Shown here piece after piece: positions 36,096 through 45,248 of a stretch of 55,769 nt of DNA (positions within the stretch are counted from its first letter, which is position 1; each line of letters begins with the position of its first letter). The notes under the pieces were generated by a model. It was not told the origin of the DNA. It saw nothing but the letters and a program-made list of their open reading frames with translations, and did no database searches. The position numbers were made by a program, and so were the translations under genes. Source of the DNA: an uncultured Aquimarina sp. (lineage in GTDB: Bacteria; Bacteroidota; Bacteroidia; Flavobacteriales; Flavobacteriaceae); the NCBI GenBank assembly GCA_947500505.1, contig CANMSL010000021.1:1-55769 (forward strand), given 5' to 3'.

Positions 36096-37460
36096 TTATA
36101 GACCGGTACTTGCAACATGAGATTCTAAACATTCTAACATATATTGCTCCACCTCATCGGTATCCCATATATTTTCTATATTATCCAGCTGCATAATTTT
36201 ATTCATGATCTTAGCTTGGTGGTCTCCGGTTTCTAAGGCCTCTGCATAGGGTCTGTGCGTAAAGGTAACTCTGGTGTACAATGGCACCCATTTATCCGGA
36301 TGCTTTTCGGAAAATCGTTTCTCTATTTTTTTTCTTAAAAGAAATTTAGGATCCGCCGTTTTACTGCTCATCTCCATAAAATTGCGATAAGAAAGTTCGG
36401 CGATTGCATCGGTATTAGGCTTTCGTGATTCTTGATATTTTTCGAAAATTTCCTGCCAGTTTTCTCCTTTGTAAGCTTCGATAATATCGTCTAGCACTAA
36501 AATATCCTCAAAACCGGCATTGATACCTTGCCCGTAAAAAGGTACAATAGCGTGAGCAGAATCTCCTACCAAAGCTACTTTATCCCAATAGGTCCAGGGA
36601 TAACATTTTATAGTCACCAATGCGCTTGTAGGATTGTTCTTGAAATCTTTAAGCAAAGTAGGCATTAATGTGATGGTATCCGGAAAATATCGCTTCCAGA
36701 ATTCTATAACGTCAGGTTCATTTTTTAAACTCTCAAAGGAATTTGTTCCTTCGTGTGGCATAAACAACGTACAAGTAAAACTTCCATCAAGGTTTGGCAA
36801 TGCGATCAACATAAATTTACCCCTGGGCCAAATATGAAGTGAATTTTTGTCCAGTTTATGCGTACCATCTTCGTTAGCAGGTATACTAAGTTCTTTATAG
36901 CCGGCATCCAAAAAATCCTGAGAATAATCAAACCTACTTCTTCTCTGCATCTTATGTCGAACTCTGGAAAATGCCCCATCACAGCCAAAAATCATATCAT
37001 ACTGATACTCTTTCCAGGCTCCTTTTTCGGTTTCTCCTGTATATATTTTAGCTTCCGGCAAATTAACATCCCATACTTTTTCATTAAATCTAAAAACGAC
37101 ACCAGATTCTTCTGCCAATGTGATCATTTTACGGTTTAAAACTCCTCTGGATATCGAATAAATTGCTTCTCCTTCTTTACCATAATATTGATGATACTCT
37201 GGCTTATCGTTTACGTGCATAGCCCTTTTATGCATAGGGATCGCCAGTTTTCTGATTTCTTCGCCAATACCAACCCTATCTAATGCTTCCCAGCCACGAA
37301 CAGACATGGCAAGATTAATAGAACGACCGCTAAACTCCACATTTCTGATATCCGGTCTTCTATCAAATACGGTTACCTTATGATTCCGTTTCCTTAAATA
37401 AATTGCTAATAACGACCCTGCTAAGCCACTTCCTACAATTACTATATTTTTTGTTTGCAT
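36096..37460 (-). CDS. kmo: Kynurenine 3-monooxygenase
   Basis: FAD-dependent hydroxylation of L-kynurenine to 3-hydroxykynurenine in tryptophan breakdown. 454 aa. Seen: the dinucleotide motif IVGSGLAGSLLAIYLRKRNH, YSISRGVLNRKMI, the FAD motif GDSAHAIVPFYGQGINAGFED, and a C-terminal part ending EQYMLECLESHV. I chose the ATG at 37460 (MQTKNIVIVGSG); an upstream in-frame start would add 16 residues not seen in the family. kynU, the next step, lies at 48742 on the same strand but is not linked. Confidence 0.93.
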   Translation of the reverse strand: MQTKNIVIVGSGLAGSLLAIYLRKRNHKVTVFDRRPDIRNVEFSGRSINLAMSVRGWEALDRVGIGEEIRKLAIPMHKRAMHVNDKPEYHQYYGKEGEAIYSISRGVLNRKMITLAEESGVVFRFNEKVWDVNLPEAKIYTGETEKGAWKEYQYDMIFGCDGAFSRVRHKMQRRSRFDYSQDFLDAGYKELSIPANEDGTHKLDKNSLHIWPRGKFMLIALPNLDGSFTCTLFMPHEGTNSFESLKNEPDVIEFWKRYFPDTITLMPTLLKDFKNNPTSALVTIKCYPWTYWDKVALVGDSAHAIVPFYGQGINAGFEDILVLDDIIEAYKGENWQEIFEKYQESRKPNTDAIAELSYRNFMEMSSKTADPKFLLRKKIEKRFSEKHPDKWVPLYTRVTFTHRPYAEALETGDHQAKIMNKIMQLDNIENIWDTDEVEQYMLECLESHVASTGL

Positions 37461-37613
37461 ACTTTTTAGTGATTCCAGTTTGTCAAAGTATGAAAAGGAA
37501 CTACACAATAAGATCCGAGTCTTAATGTCCTTGACAAACCAGCTCTTTTATACATCAGAGCTTATGCAAACATTAAAACCTTCAACAAATGTAAAAAAAT
37601 TATCAAAGAATTG

Positions 37614-38414
37614 TTACTTAAAAGCCTTAATAGCAAATAGAAGTGGGAATAGTTTATCAGAGCTTTCAAACATTCCGTTTTTATTTTTCATAAGATCCGG
37701 AAAGATATCGTAAGGAGATTCGTCATATTCCCTGAGATATTCAATGGTTAATCCTGCTTCGGATAAAGACGAGATAACTTCACCTAACCCGTGATTCCAA
37801 CCATATTCTTTACTGATCATTTTAGAATTCGTATTTGCATATGTACCTTTATATTCTTCATAAATCACCTCTTTCTGATTATATCCATATTTTATTTTGG
37901 GAATCCCTTCGAGATAATCAAACATCCAAACGATAGGATGAAATTCTACCATGTAAAAAGTCCCTCCATTTTTAAGCCTCTCTGCGATCATTTTACCCCA
38001 AGGTTTTAAATCAGGCAACCATCCGATGACACCGTAACTGGTATATATGATATCAAACTGATCTTGAATATAATTAGAAGTATCTAAAACATTACAACAA
38101 ATGAACTCAGCATCTAGTTGTAATTCAGTATTTAATTTTTTGGCTAATTCAATTCCTTTTTCAGAAAGGTCTACTCCTGTACATTTCGCTCCCTTTCTAC
38201 TCCAACTTAGAGTATCCTGGCCAAAATGACATTGTAAATGCAATAGAGATTTTCCAGAGACATCTCCTAAAGCATTTAATTCAAAAGTATTTAATGAAGT
38301 AGCTCCTTTTTTGAAAGTCTCTACATCATAAAAATTGCTGGACGCGTGAACTTTTACTTTCTCATCCCAGGTCTTAGCATTAGTGGAAAAATATTTTTCG
38401 AGATTATTAGACAT
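37614..38414 (-). CDS. Class I SAM-dependent methyltransferase
   Basis: About 266 aa with a Rossmann methyltransferase core: motif I LLHLQCHFGQDTLSWSR, motif II TGVDLSEKGIELAK, and later FDIIYTSYGVIGWLPDL. The acceptor is not evident. ATG at 38414 (MSNNLEKYFSTNAKTWDEKV) is the likely start, since the usual family N-terminus follows it; the frame is open a further 18 codons upstream. Confidence 0.88.
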   Translation of the reverse strand: MSNNLEKYFSTNAKTWDEKVKVHASSNFYDVETFKKGATSLNTFELNALGDVSGKSLLHLQCHFGQDTLSWSRKGAKCTGVDLSEKGIELAKKLNTELQLDAEFICCNVLDTSNYIQDQFDIIYTSYGVIGWLPDLKPWGKMIAERLKNGGTFYMVEFHPIVWMFDYLEGIPKIKYGYNQKEVIYEEYKGTYANTNSKMISKEYGWNHGLGEVISSLSEAGLTIEYLREYDESPYDIFPDLMKNKNGMFESSDKLFPLLFAIKAFK

Positions 38415-38597
38415 TGTTTTACCATTTATACCCTCTAAATATAATAAATCATTACTTACTTTACCCAAAAGCTTTTCGGCTAAAGAAGGACCGATAGGAC
38501 CACCATTAGGTTACAATGATCAAATTTAATAAAACCTTAAGATTTCAGGTCTTTATAAATATTGGAAAGAGCATTATTATTACCTAATTTTAGGCTA

Positions 38598-39983
38598 ATG
38601 AAATTTTCTGCACAAAACCTCCAACAAATCCCTGATTTTATTCAAGTCCCGACTGATCAATTACAATGGTTAATTGACAAATCCTCAATAAAATCATTGA
38701 ATCAAAGTGACTATCTTTTTCAGAAAGGAGATCCTATCGATCAACTTTTCATTGTTCTTAAAGGGAAAATAGAAGTCAAAATTGAACAAAACGGAAATTA
38801 TAAACACGTCGCTATGATAGATACAAATCAAATCGGAGGATTGCTTCCTTTTTCAAGGGCGAGTTCGGCAATTGGGTTTGGTGAAGTAGTAGAGGAAAGT
38901 AAAGTTTTGGTTCTTGAAAAATCCTATTTCAAAGAAATGATCTCTGATCATTATGAACTTACAGAAAGCCTGGTGCATAAAATGACTACTCGGGTAAGAG
39001 AATTTACAAAAGACAATGTCCAGGCGGAGAAAATGATGTCGCTGGGAAAATTATCTGCTGGATTAGCTCACGAACTCAATAACCCTGCCTCTGCTATGGT
39101 ACGAAGTGCCAAAGCACTGAAAAAACATTTAGGTAATGTACCGGAAAAATTTAAAAGAGTAGTTTCTATCCGAGCCACAGATGAAGAAATTGATGTGATT
39201 AATACTATTCTTTTTGATAAACTAAACAACCGCCCAGAAAACAATATGAAGCTGACGGAGCGTAATGAAAAAGAAGATGAATTAGAAGAATGGTTAGAAG
39301 AACACAATGTAGAAAATGCCTATGAGCTAACGGAAACATTAATGGATTTTTGTATGGGTATTCCTGCAATGGAAGAAATTCATGAAGCTACGGGCGAGAA
39401 AAACTTTCCTCATGCCATAGAGTGGATAGAAAACGTTTTGACCACAGAAAAAATGGTAGACGAAATCGGTGAAGCTTCTGATAGGATTTCCAGTCTGGTA
39501 AGTTCTATTAAAAGCTATACCCATATGGATCGCGCCCCTGAAAAAGTTTCTACGGATATCCACGTAGGTATAAAGAGTACTTTAACGATGCTTAACCATA
39601 AACTGAAAAGTAAAAATATAGTACTGGAAAAAGATTTTCAGAAGAACCTTTCGGAAGCAAAGATTTTTGTAAGTGAAATGAATCAGGTATGGACTAATCT
39701 TATTGATAATGCTATTGATGCTATGGAACGGTCCGGAGTTTTGAAAATAAATACTTTTGATGATCAAAAATTCATCAAAGTAGAAATCACTGACAATGGA
39801 GAAGGGATTCCAGAGGAACACCTCAACACGATTTTTGATCCTTTTTTTACTACCAAAGCCATTGGAGAAGGAACCGGAATGGGATTAGAAGTAGTAAAAA
39901 GAATTATTAACCAACACAGTGGTAAAATTACAGTACAATCTAAAGAAGGGGAAACAACGTTTACCGTCTATTTACCAAAATAA
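38598..39983 (+). CDS. Sensor histidine kinase with cNMP-binding domain
   Basis: About 461 aa from ATG 38598. The N-terminal cyclic-nucleotide-binding-type domain (about 5-130) has IDQLFIVLKGKIEVKIE. The dimerisation/phospho-acceptor region has LGKLSAGLAHELNNP with His about 158. The C-terminal HATPase has an N box (WTNLIDNAIDAME), G1 (ITDNGEGIPEEHL) and G2 (AIGEGTGMGLEVVKRI). There is no membrane segment, so it senses inside the cell. It is the first gene of an operon with a receiver-thioredoxin-reductase fusion, its likely phospho-partner. Confidence 0.9.
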   Translation: MKFSAQNLQQIPDFIQVPTDQLQWLIDKSSIKSLNQSDYLFQKGDPIDQLFIVLKGKIEVKIEQNGNYKHVAMIDTNQIGGLLPFSRASSAIGFGEVVEESKVLVLEKSYFKEMISDHYELTESLVHKMTTRVREFTKDNVQAEKMMSLGKLSAGLAHELNNPASAMVRSAKALKKHLGNVPEKFKRVVSIRATDEEIDVINTILFDKLNNRPENNMKLTERNEKEDELEEWLEEHNVENAYELTETLMDFCMGIPAMEEIHEATGEKNFPHAIEWIENVLTTEKMVDEIGEASDRISSLVSSIKSYTHMDRAPEKVSTDIHVGIKSTLTMLNHKLKSKNIVLEKDFQKNLSEAKIFVSEMNQVWTNLIDNAIDAMERSGVLKINTFDDQKFIKVEITDNGEGIPEEHLNTIFDPFFTTKAIGEGTGMGLEVVKRIINQHSGKITVQSKEGETTFTVYLPK

Positions 39984-39987
39984 TACT

Positions 39988-40830
39988 ATGGCAATGAAAA
40001 ATATTACGGATATAAAAGGAACTTTTAAGTTACACAACGGCGTGGAAATGCCCTATTTTGGTCTTGGAGTATATTTATCCGATAATGATCAAGAAGTAGT
40101 TGATGCAATTCAATGGGCTTTGGAAGCAGGATATCGCCATATTGATACTGCCAGTATCTATAAAAATGAAGAAGGGGTCGGTAGAGCAATACGTAATAAT
40201 AATGTATCCAGAGAAGATATTTTTGTAGTAAGTAAGGTCTGGAATTCTGATCAAGGATATGAGTCAACACTAAAAGCGTTTGATAAAAGTATGCAAAGGT
40301 TACAATTGGATTATATCGATCTATACCTTGTACATTGGCCGGTTAGAGGAAAATATACTGAAACCTGGAAAGCACTGGAAAAGCTCTACAAGGATGGTCA
40401 TGTTAAAGCTATTGGAGTAAGTAACTTTATGCAACATCATTTAGAAACTCTAATGGAAACTTCAGAAATAACTCCAATGGTCAATCAAATGGAATTTCAT
40501 CCGTATTTAGTACAGCAAGATCTAATTGATTTCTGCAATACACATAAAATTCAGTATGAGGCCTGGTCACCAATGATGCAAGGAAAGATTTTTGAATTGT
40601 CCATTTTAGATGATTTAGCAAAAAAATATAATAAAACTGTAGCCCAGATAGTCTTAAGGTGGAATCTACAAAAAGGAGTTATTACGATTCCTAAATCATC
40701 AAAGAAACAACGAATCATCTCTAATGCTGATCTTTTTGACTTTGAGTTATCTAAAAAGGATATGAACTATATTGATTCGTTGGATAAAAATCAACGGACA
40801 GGACCGGATCCTGATAACTTCAATTTTTAG
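39988..40830 (+). CDS. Aldo/keto reductase
   Basis: 280 aa, NADPH-dependent carbonyl reduction. The catalytic tetrad is complete: Asp53 and Tyr58 (HIDTASIYKNE), Lys83 (VVSKVWN), His116 (LYLVHWP). The cofactor region IPKSSKKQRIISNADLFDFEL is normal. Start ATG 39988, 4 bp after the kinase stop, which shows translational coupling; an earlier start would overlap the kinase. Its presence in a redox-signalling operon suggests carbonyl or redox stress detoxification. Confidence 0.93.
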   Translation: MAMKNITDIKGTFKLHNGVEMPYFGLGVYLSDNDQEVVDAIQWALEAGYRHIDTASIYKNEEGVGRAIRNNNVSREDIFVVSKVWNSDQGYESTLKAFDKSMQRLQLDYIDLYLVHWPVRGKYTETWKALEKLYKDGHVKAIGVSNFMQHHLETLMETSEITPMVNQMEFHPYLVQQDLIDFCNTHKIQYEAWSPMMQGKIFELSILDDLAKKYNKTVAQIVLRWNLQKGVITIPKSSKKQRIISNADLFDFELSKKDMNYIDSLDKNQRTGPDPDNFNF

Positions 40831-40854
40831 TCAGTTATTTAATCTAAAATAATA

Positions 40855-42519
40855 ATGAAAAAACCTATCATATTTGCCCTTGATGATGATCCCCAGGTAT
40901 TGCGTGCCGTAACCAGGGATTTAAAATCAGAATATCGAAAAGAATACCGGATTATGAGCACAGAATCCGCTAATGATGCGCTAGAAGCCCTAGAGGATTT
41001 AAAAAAGAAAAATGAGATTGTTGCGCTGTTTCTAGTAGATCAAAGAATGCCGGAAATGCTGGGTGTAGAATTTCTGGAAAAAGCTAAGAATCTCTTTCCG
41101 GAAGCAAAAAAAGTTCTGCTAACAGCATATTCAGATACAGATGCGGCGATCAAAGCTATCAATGATGTTCAGTTAGATTATTATCTTACAAAACCGTGGA
41201 ATCCTCCGGAGGAAAAACTATATCCAACACTTAATGACTTGTTGGACACATGGCAAGTAAATTATCAACCTGATTTTGATGGAATTAAGGTGATTGGCTA
41301 TCAATATTCGCCAAAGTCTCACGATATAAAAGATTTTTTATCAGGAAACTTATTCCCTTTTCAATGGTTGGATGCAGAAACTAGCGATAAAGCGAAGGAA
41401 ATTATAGAACTACATAAATTGACACCTACTGATCTACCAGTAATTTCATTACAAGACGGTAGTTGTTACAAAAATCCAGATATCGTAGAACTAGCTACTG
41501 CTCTTGGTCTAAATGCTCATCCGCAAGATAATTTATATGATGTTGTTATTATCGGTGCCGGTCCATCAGGTCTGGCAGCCGCAGTTTATGGAGGATCCGA
41601 GGGTTTAAAAACATTGTTGATTGAGAAACACGCACCTGGAGGTCAAGCCGGAACCAGTTCTAGAATTGAAAATTATCTCGGATTCCCCAATGGTTTAAGT
41701 GGTCAGGAATTAACTCATCGTGCGATCACACAAGCTAAACGATTTGGAATTGAATTCCTGTCTCCCCAAGAAGTTACTTCTATAACGGAAAAAGATGGAT
41801 ATAAAAGTATTTCTCTCGGTAATGGTGAATGTATCAGTGCAAAAAGTGTTGTTATAACTACAGGTGTTAACTATAGAAAGTTAGAAGCTGAAGGTATAGA
41901 AAATTATACAGGGGCAGGTGTTTATTATGGCTCATCAATGACCGAGGCCCAGGCATGTACTGATAAAGAAGTATATATAGTTGGTGGTGGCAACTCTGCA
42001 GGACAATCTGCTGTTTACCTTTCTAAGTTTGCTAAAAATGTATATATCACAGTTCGTAAAAAAGATCTTACCAGCAGTATGTCCAGCTATTTAATCGATC
42101 AGATTAATGCTATCGATAATATTATATTACTAGGTCACACAAATATTACAAAAGCAATTGGAAAAAATAAAAGGCTTACCTCCTTAGAACTGTCTAACAA
42201 GATTACCTCAGAAACTAAAACAGTTGATGCCGACGCATTATTTATTTTTATTGGTGCGCGACCTTACACTGATTGGATAGCACTTGACATAATCAAAAAC
42301 GAAAGAGGTTTTATTGAGACAGGAAGAGATTTGACCCGATACGAGAATTTCAAAAAAATCTGGAAAAAAGATCGAGAACCCTTTTTACTAGAAACTTGTA
42401 GTCCAGGAATTTTTGCTTCTGGAGATGTTAGAGCCGGAGCCATGAATAGAGTTGCATCTGCGGTTGGAGAAGGCGCTATGGCAATAAAGTTTGTACACGA
42501 ATATTTAGCAGAAACATGA
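40855..42519 (+). CDS. Response-regulator receiver fused to thioredoxin-reductase-like FAD oxidoreductase
   Basis: 554 aa. The receiver domain (about 1-125) has the acidic pocket LDDDPQV, phospho-acceptor Asp62 (LVDQRMP) and Lys113 (LTKPW). The FAD/NAD(P)H oxidoreductase (about 228-554) has YDVVIIGAGPSGLAAAVYG, APGGQAGTSSRIENYLGFP, VYIVGGGNSAGQSAVYLS and SGDVRAGAMNRVASAVGEGAMA. The CxxC redox pair of thioredoxin reductase is absent (GVYYGSSMTEAQAC), so electron transfer must use another route. A phosphorylation-controlled oxidoreductase is inferred. Confidence 0.92.
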   Translation: MKKPIIFALDDDPQVLRAVTRDLKSEYRKEYRIMSTESANDALEALEDLKKKNEIVALFLVDQRMPEMLGVEFLEKAKNLFPEAKKVLLTAYSDTDAAIKAINDVQLDYYLTKPWNPPEEKLYPTLNDLLDTWQVNYQPDFDGIKVIGYQYSPKSHDIKDFLSGNLFPFQWLDAETSDKAKEIIELHKLTPTDLPVISLQDGSCYKNPDIVELATALGLNAHPQDNLYDVVIIGAGPSGLAAAVYGGSEGLKTLLIEKHAPGGQAGTSSRIENYLGFPNGLSGQELTHRAITQAKRFGIEFLSPQEVTSITEKDGYKSISLGNGECISAKSVVITTGVNYRKLEAEGIENYTGAGVYYGSSMTEAQACTDKEVYIVGGGNSAGQSAVYLSKFAKNVYITVRKKDLTSSMSSYLIDQINAIDNIILLGHTNITKAIGKNKRLTSLELSNKITSETKTVDADALFIFIGARPYTDWIALDIIKNERGFIETGRDLTRYENFKKIWKKDREPFLLETCSPGIFASGDVRAGAMNRVASAVGEGAMAIKFVHEYLAET

Positions 42520-42520
42520 T

Positions 42521-42802
42521 ATGGAATTTAAAGCTAAAATTTGCAATCATCTGAAAAATTTAGACACTCAAAACATTAAAAACTATACTACTTATGAGTG
42601 TGCAGAATGTATCAAAACAGGAGATCCTTGGGTACACCTTAGAACTTGTCAGGAATGCGGAGTTACGCTATGCTGCGACTCCTCTCCTAATAAACATGCA
42701 AATATGCATTATAAAGATTATAAACATCCTACGGTAATTTCTGCAGAGCCTAATGAATATTGGGCATGGTGTTATGAACATAAATCTTTTATGAATTATT
42801 AA
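42521..42802 (+). CDS. UBP-type zinc finger protein
   Basis: 93 aa with a UBP-type (ubiquitin-hydrolase) zinc finger. Conserved Cys and His: CNHL, CAECIKTGDPWVHLRTCQECG, HANMHYKDYKHPTV, WAWCYEHK. It starts 2 bp after the reductase stop, so it is co-translated. In bacteria this domain often sits beside cNMP-domain thioredoxin reductases and receiver fusions. It may hold a partner C-terminus or a redox zinc site (inference). Confidence 0.9.
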   Translation: MEFKAKICNHLKNLDTQNIKNYTTYECAECIKTGDPWVHLRTCQECGVTLCCDSSPNKHANMHYKDYKHPTVISAEPNEYWAWCYEHKSFMNY

Positions 42803-43252
42803 ATTAACATATAAAACTAAAACTGCACATCTATAATCAAACGGATCGAAAACAATTATGCTTTCTTTATAATAATTAAACTTTTTATAACATAGTTTAC
42901 GGTGATTAATGCCTAAATTAGAGTGAATTATGAATCTGAGGTTAGTTTAAAATTAAAAAAACTATAAAAATCGTCAATTCAAGTGTTTTCTATTATAAAA
43001 TAAAGACAAGGTGTATTGAAAATATCTTTTTTGTAAGTTTTCAAAACTATAAACGACCAATTAGCCAATATAAATTGTTCATAGGATTTTCTGCTGATAT
43101 GTCTATTAACATTCATAGCTAGAACGACAGGGAACTATGGACAATGAAGAAGGAAATACGGATCTTCAATCCTATATATTTTTGCCCCAATTTTGTAGTC
43201 TAATAATTGATTTACTAAATACCGAAGGCGTTTCGGGTAAAAATTTTTTGAT
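42803..43252. other. 450-bp gap with no supported gene
   Basis: AT-rich. A good -7 box TATTTTTG (43178-43185) lies 67 bp before the exported-protein gene at 43253. A 39-codon plus frame overlaps that start but runs through the -7 box, so I do not call it. Nothing else is evident. Confidence 0.5.
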
Positions 43253-43726
43253 ATGAAAGCTTTATATAAAAATATCACAATCATAATTACTTTAATCTTC
43301 TCTGTTGGATCCTTATCAGGTTATTCACAGGAGAAAATATACCAAACCGAGTTAGAAACAGTTTATTTAAATAACACCAGAGAGATTGTATATAAAAACA
43401 CTTTTAGCATTTATAATGATGACCTGATTGCCTCAAATGAGATTAAATTTAAAAAAGAAATAAAAATTTCAAAGGGAAAAAATAGCTCTTTACTTTTTGT
43501 TTCTAATAAAAATAATATGGAGTTAGTTACAGCTTCTTACCTGAAAATCATACGTAAAGCTGCTAACAGAAGTAGAAATACCAAGGCGTTTCAGGTTTTT
43601 TTAATGAACCGTTTACCGCAACTATCCCTTCAATTCTCTATTGACAACAACCTTCAAGAATTGTATTTTATATCCAGAAAGGATACCTTTAATGGGAAAA
43701 TAGACGCGTTACCCAGCGTTCTATAA
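43253..43726 (+). CDS. Exported protein of unknown function
   Basis: 157 aa with a signal peptide (FSVGSLSGYSQ). The mature part is basic and beta-like (EKIYQTELETVYLNNTREIVYKNTF). No domain recognised. It precedes a DoxX gene by 28 bp on the same strand. Confidence 0.65.
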   Translation: MKALYKNITIIITLIFSVGSLSGYSQEKIYQTELETVYLNNTREIVYKNTFSIYNDDLIASNEIKFKKEIKISKGKNSSLLFVSNKNNMELVTASYLKIIRKAANRSRNTKAFQVFLMNRLPQLSLQFSIDNNLQELYFISRKDTFNGKIDALPSVL

Positions 43727-43754
43727 AAACTAACACAAACTCTAAAATAATATA

Positions 43755-44126
43755 ATGAAGAATGCCTTACCCCTGGTATTAAGGATAATTGTTGCAATTA
43801 TCCTAATCCAAACCCTTAGATTTAAATTTACCGGACATCCAGATAGCGTCTATATATTCTCCAAAGTTGGTCTTGAGCCTTATGGGAGAATTGCAATCGG
43901 AATTGCAGAACTAATTGCTGGTATTTTATTACTAATACCTAAAACTGCCTGGATAGGAGCTACATTAACACTAGGTGTTATCGGTGGTGCTATTCTTATG
44001 CACATTACAACATTAGGGATTGAAATTAATAATGACGGAGGTGTCTTATTTATCACTGCAATTTTAACCTTCATTCTTAGTGGTATCATACTCTGGATGA
44101 AACGAAAAGAAATTAAGTTTTTTTAG
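43755..44126 (+). CDS. DoxX-like four-helix membrane protein
   Basis: 123 aa with four hydrophobic helices. Typical DoxX pattern: LRFKFTGHPDSVYIFSKVGLEPYGRIAIGIAEL (given here in two parts: LRFKFTGHPDSVYIF, then GRIAIGIAELIAGILLLIP). The family is tied to redox and respiratory functions without a firm mechanism. ATG start and a strong terminator downstream. Confidence 0.85.
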   Translation: MKNALPLVLRIIVAIILIQTLRFKFTGHPDSVYIFSKVGLEPYGRIAIGIAELIAGILLLIPKTAWIGATLTLGVIGGAILMHITTLGIEINNDGGVLFITAILTFILSGIILWMKRKEIKFF

Positions 44127-44154
44127 AACCAGTCAAAATATACACAAACATTCT

Positions 44155-44174
44155 AACCTCCTACTCAGGAGGTT
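44155..44174 (+). terminator. Terminator after the DoxX gene
   Basis: An 8-bp stem AACCTCCT/AGGAGGTT with a 4-nt loop, followed by a run of T. Confidence 0.9.
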
Positions 44175-44209
44175 TTTTTTATGTAATAAGGAAAAATATA
44201 CATGCCATC

Positions 44210-44254
44210 GGGAAAAACTAACATTCTAGGAGCTTGTGAATTACTACATCTTTG
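44210..44254 (+). promoter_or_regulatory. Promoter element, copy 1 (45 bp with fixed spacing)
   Basis: GGGAAAAACTAACATTCTA at 44210-44228, then CATCTTTG at 44247-44254. The same pair, with three changes in the first word, occurs at 44469-44513 with exactly the same 37-bp offset. CATCTTTG is close to the flavobacterial -7 box. This copy drives the small ORF at 44281. Confidence 0.6.
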
Positions 44255-44280
44255 TATCATTAATTTAAAACACAATTAAA

Positions 44281-44445
44281 ATGATAGCAAATAACAAATC
44301 AATATTCAATTTAATCGAAATTTTCCGTCAGGGAAAAAGTCAAATAGTAAACACTTTAAATCCAAAAATGCATTGTGATCAAAGAAGTCATCATGACTTT
44401 TACTGTGATACAGAAAGACCCTCTATACAAACCCAAAAACAATAG
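44281..44445 (+). CDS. 54-aa small protein
   Basis: ATG to TAG gives 54 codons. Product: MIANNKSIFNLIEIFRQG, then a His/Cys-rich part with MHCDQRSHHDFYCDTE. His and Cys pairs suggest metal binding. It sits behind its own copy of a promoter element shared with the AhpD-like gene downstream, so expression with that gene is likely. No family recognised. Confidence 0.5.
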   Translation: MIANNKSIFNLIEIFRQGKSQIVNTLNPKMHCDQRSHHDFYCDTERPSIQTQKQ

Positions 44446-44468
44446 AAGGGAAAAATTGACAAGTTATA

Positions 44469-44513
44469 GGGAAAAACCAACATTTTACAAACAGTTTTCC
44501 TATCGCATCTTTG
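44469..44513 (+). promoter_or_regulatory. Promoter element, copy 2 (45 bp with fixed spacing)
   Basis: GGGAAAAACCAACATTTTA at 44469-44487 and CATCTTTG at 44506-44513, matching copy 1 in sequence and spacing. It precedes the AhpD-like gene by 79 bp. A partial third word GGGAAAAAT lies at 44448. Confidence 0.6.
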
Positions 44514-44592
44514 CCTTGTCAAATTAACCGCATTTAAAATAATACATATAAATCCATCCTTACTATATAAAGGATACTAAAAAACAATAATT

Positions 44593-45141
44593 ATGACAAC
44601 ATTTAAGGTACCAACAAGAGAAGAAGTAAATTCAACAAATCAGGCAATTTTTGACAATCTAAATAACGCACTTGGTTTTGTACCAAACTTATTCGCAACG
44701 TACGCACATAGCGAGACTGCGTTAGAAAACTATCTAAACTTATCCAATGCTAAAACATCATTAAAAGCAAGGGAAAAAGAGGTAGTAAATCTAGCGGTGA
44801 GCCAGGTAAATAATTGTATTTACTGTTTATCAGCACACACAGCTATAGGAAAAATGAACGGTTTTACTGATGAGCAAATATTAGAATTAAGAGCTGGATA
44901 TGCATCTTTTGACAATAAATTAGATGCTTTAGCAAAACTAGCTAAAAACATTACCGAAAACAGAGGTCGTGCTGATCAGGAGGTGGTGGATAATTTCTTT
45001 GCCGTAGGATATGGCAAAGGAAATCTAATAGATACTATTGTACTGGTCGGAGATAAAACAATTTCTAACTATATCCATAGCACTACACAAGTCCCTGTTG
45101 ATTTTCCGATAGCGCAGCCACTAGAAACTGCAACTGCTTAA
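44593..45141 (+). CDS. AhpD-like carboxymuconolactone decarboxylase family protein
   Basis: 182 aa. The core has the AhpD-type CxxC with its His: NNCIYCLSAHTAIGK. Such proteins are peroxidase-related or peroxiredoxin-recycling enzymes. LGFVPNLFATYAHS is a common N-terminal signature. Together with the neighbouring DoxX and cupredoxin-like genes it suggests a small redox-stress cluster. ATG start. Confidence 0.92.
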   Translation: MTTFKVPTREEVNSTNQAIFDNLNNALGFVPNLFATYAHSETALENYLNLSNAKTSLKAREKEVVNLAVSQVNNCIYCLSAHTAIGKMNGFTDEQILELRAGYASFDNKLDALAKLAKNITENRGRADQEVVDNFFAVGYGKGNLIDTIVLVGDKTISNYIHSTTQVPVDFPIAQPLETATA

Positions 45142-45248
45142 AATATATCACTTGCAAATGCTTAGAGTAAAGAGATACTCATCAAGAAATTCTTTCCTCT
45201 AAGTAAAATCAAAAAATCATTTAAACAATAATTATAAACATTAAAATC

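Noticed and set aside
43137..43256. 39-codon plus frame overlapping the start of the exported protein gene
   Set aside because: It passes through the -7 box and has no supporting signal.
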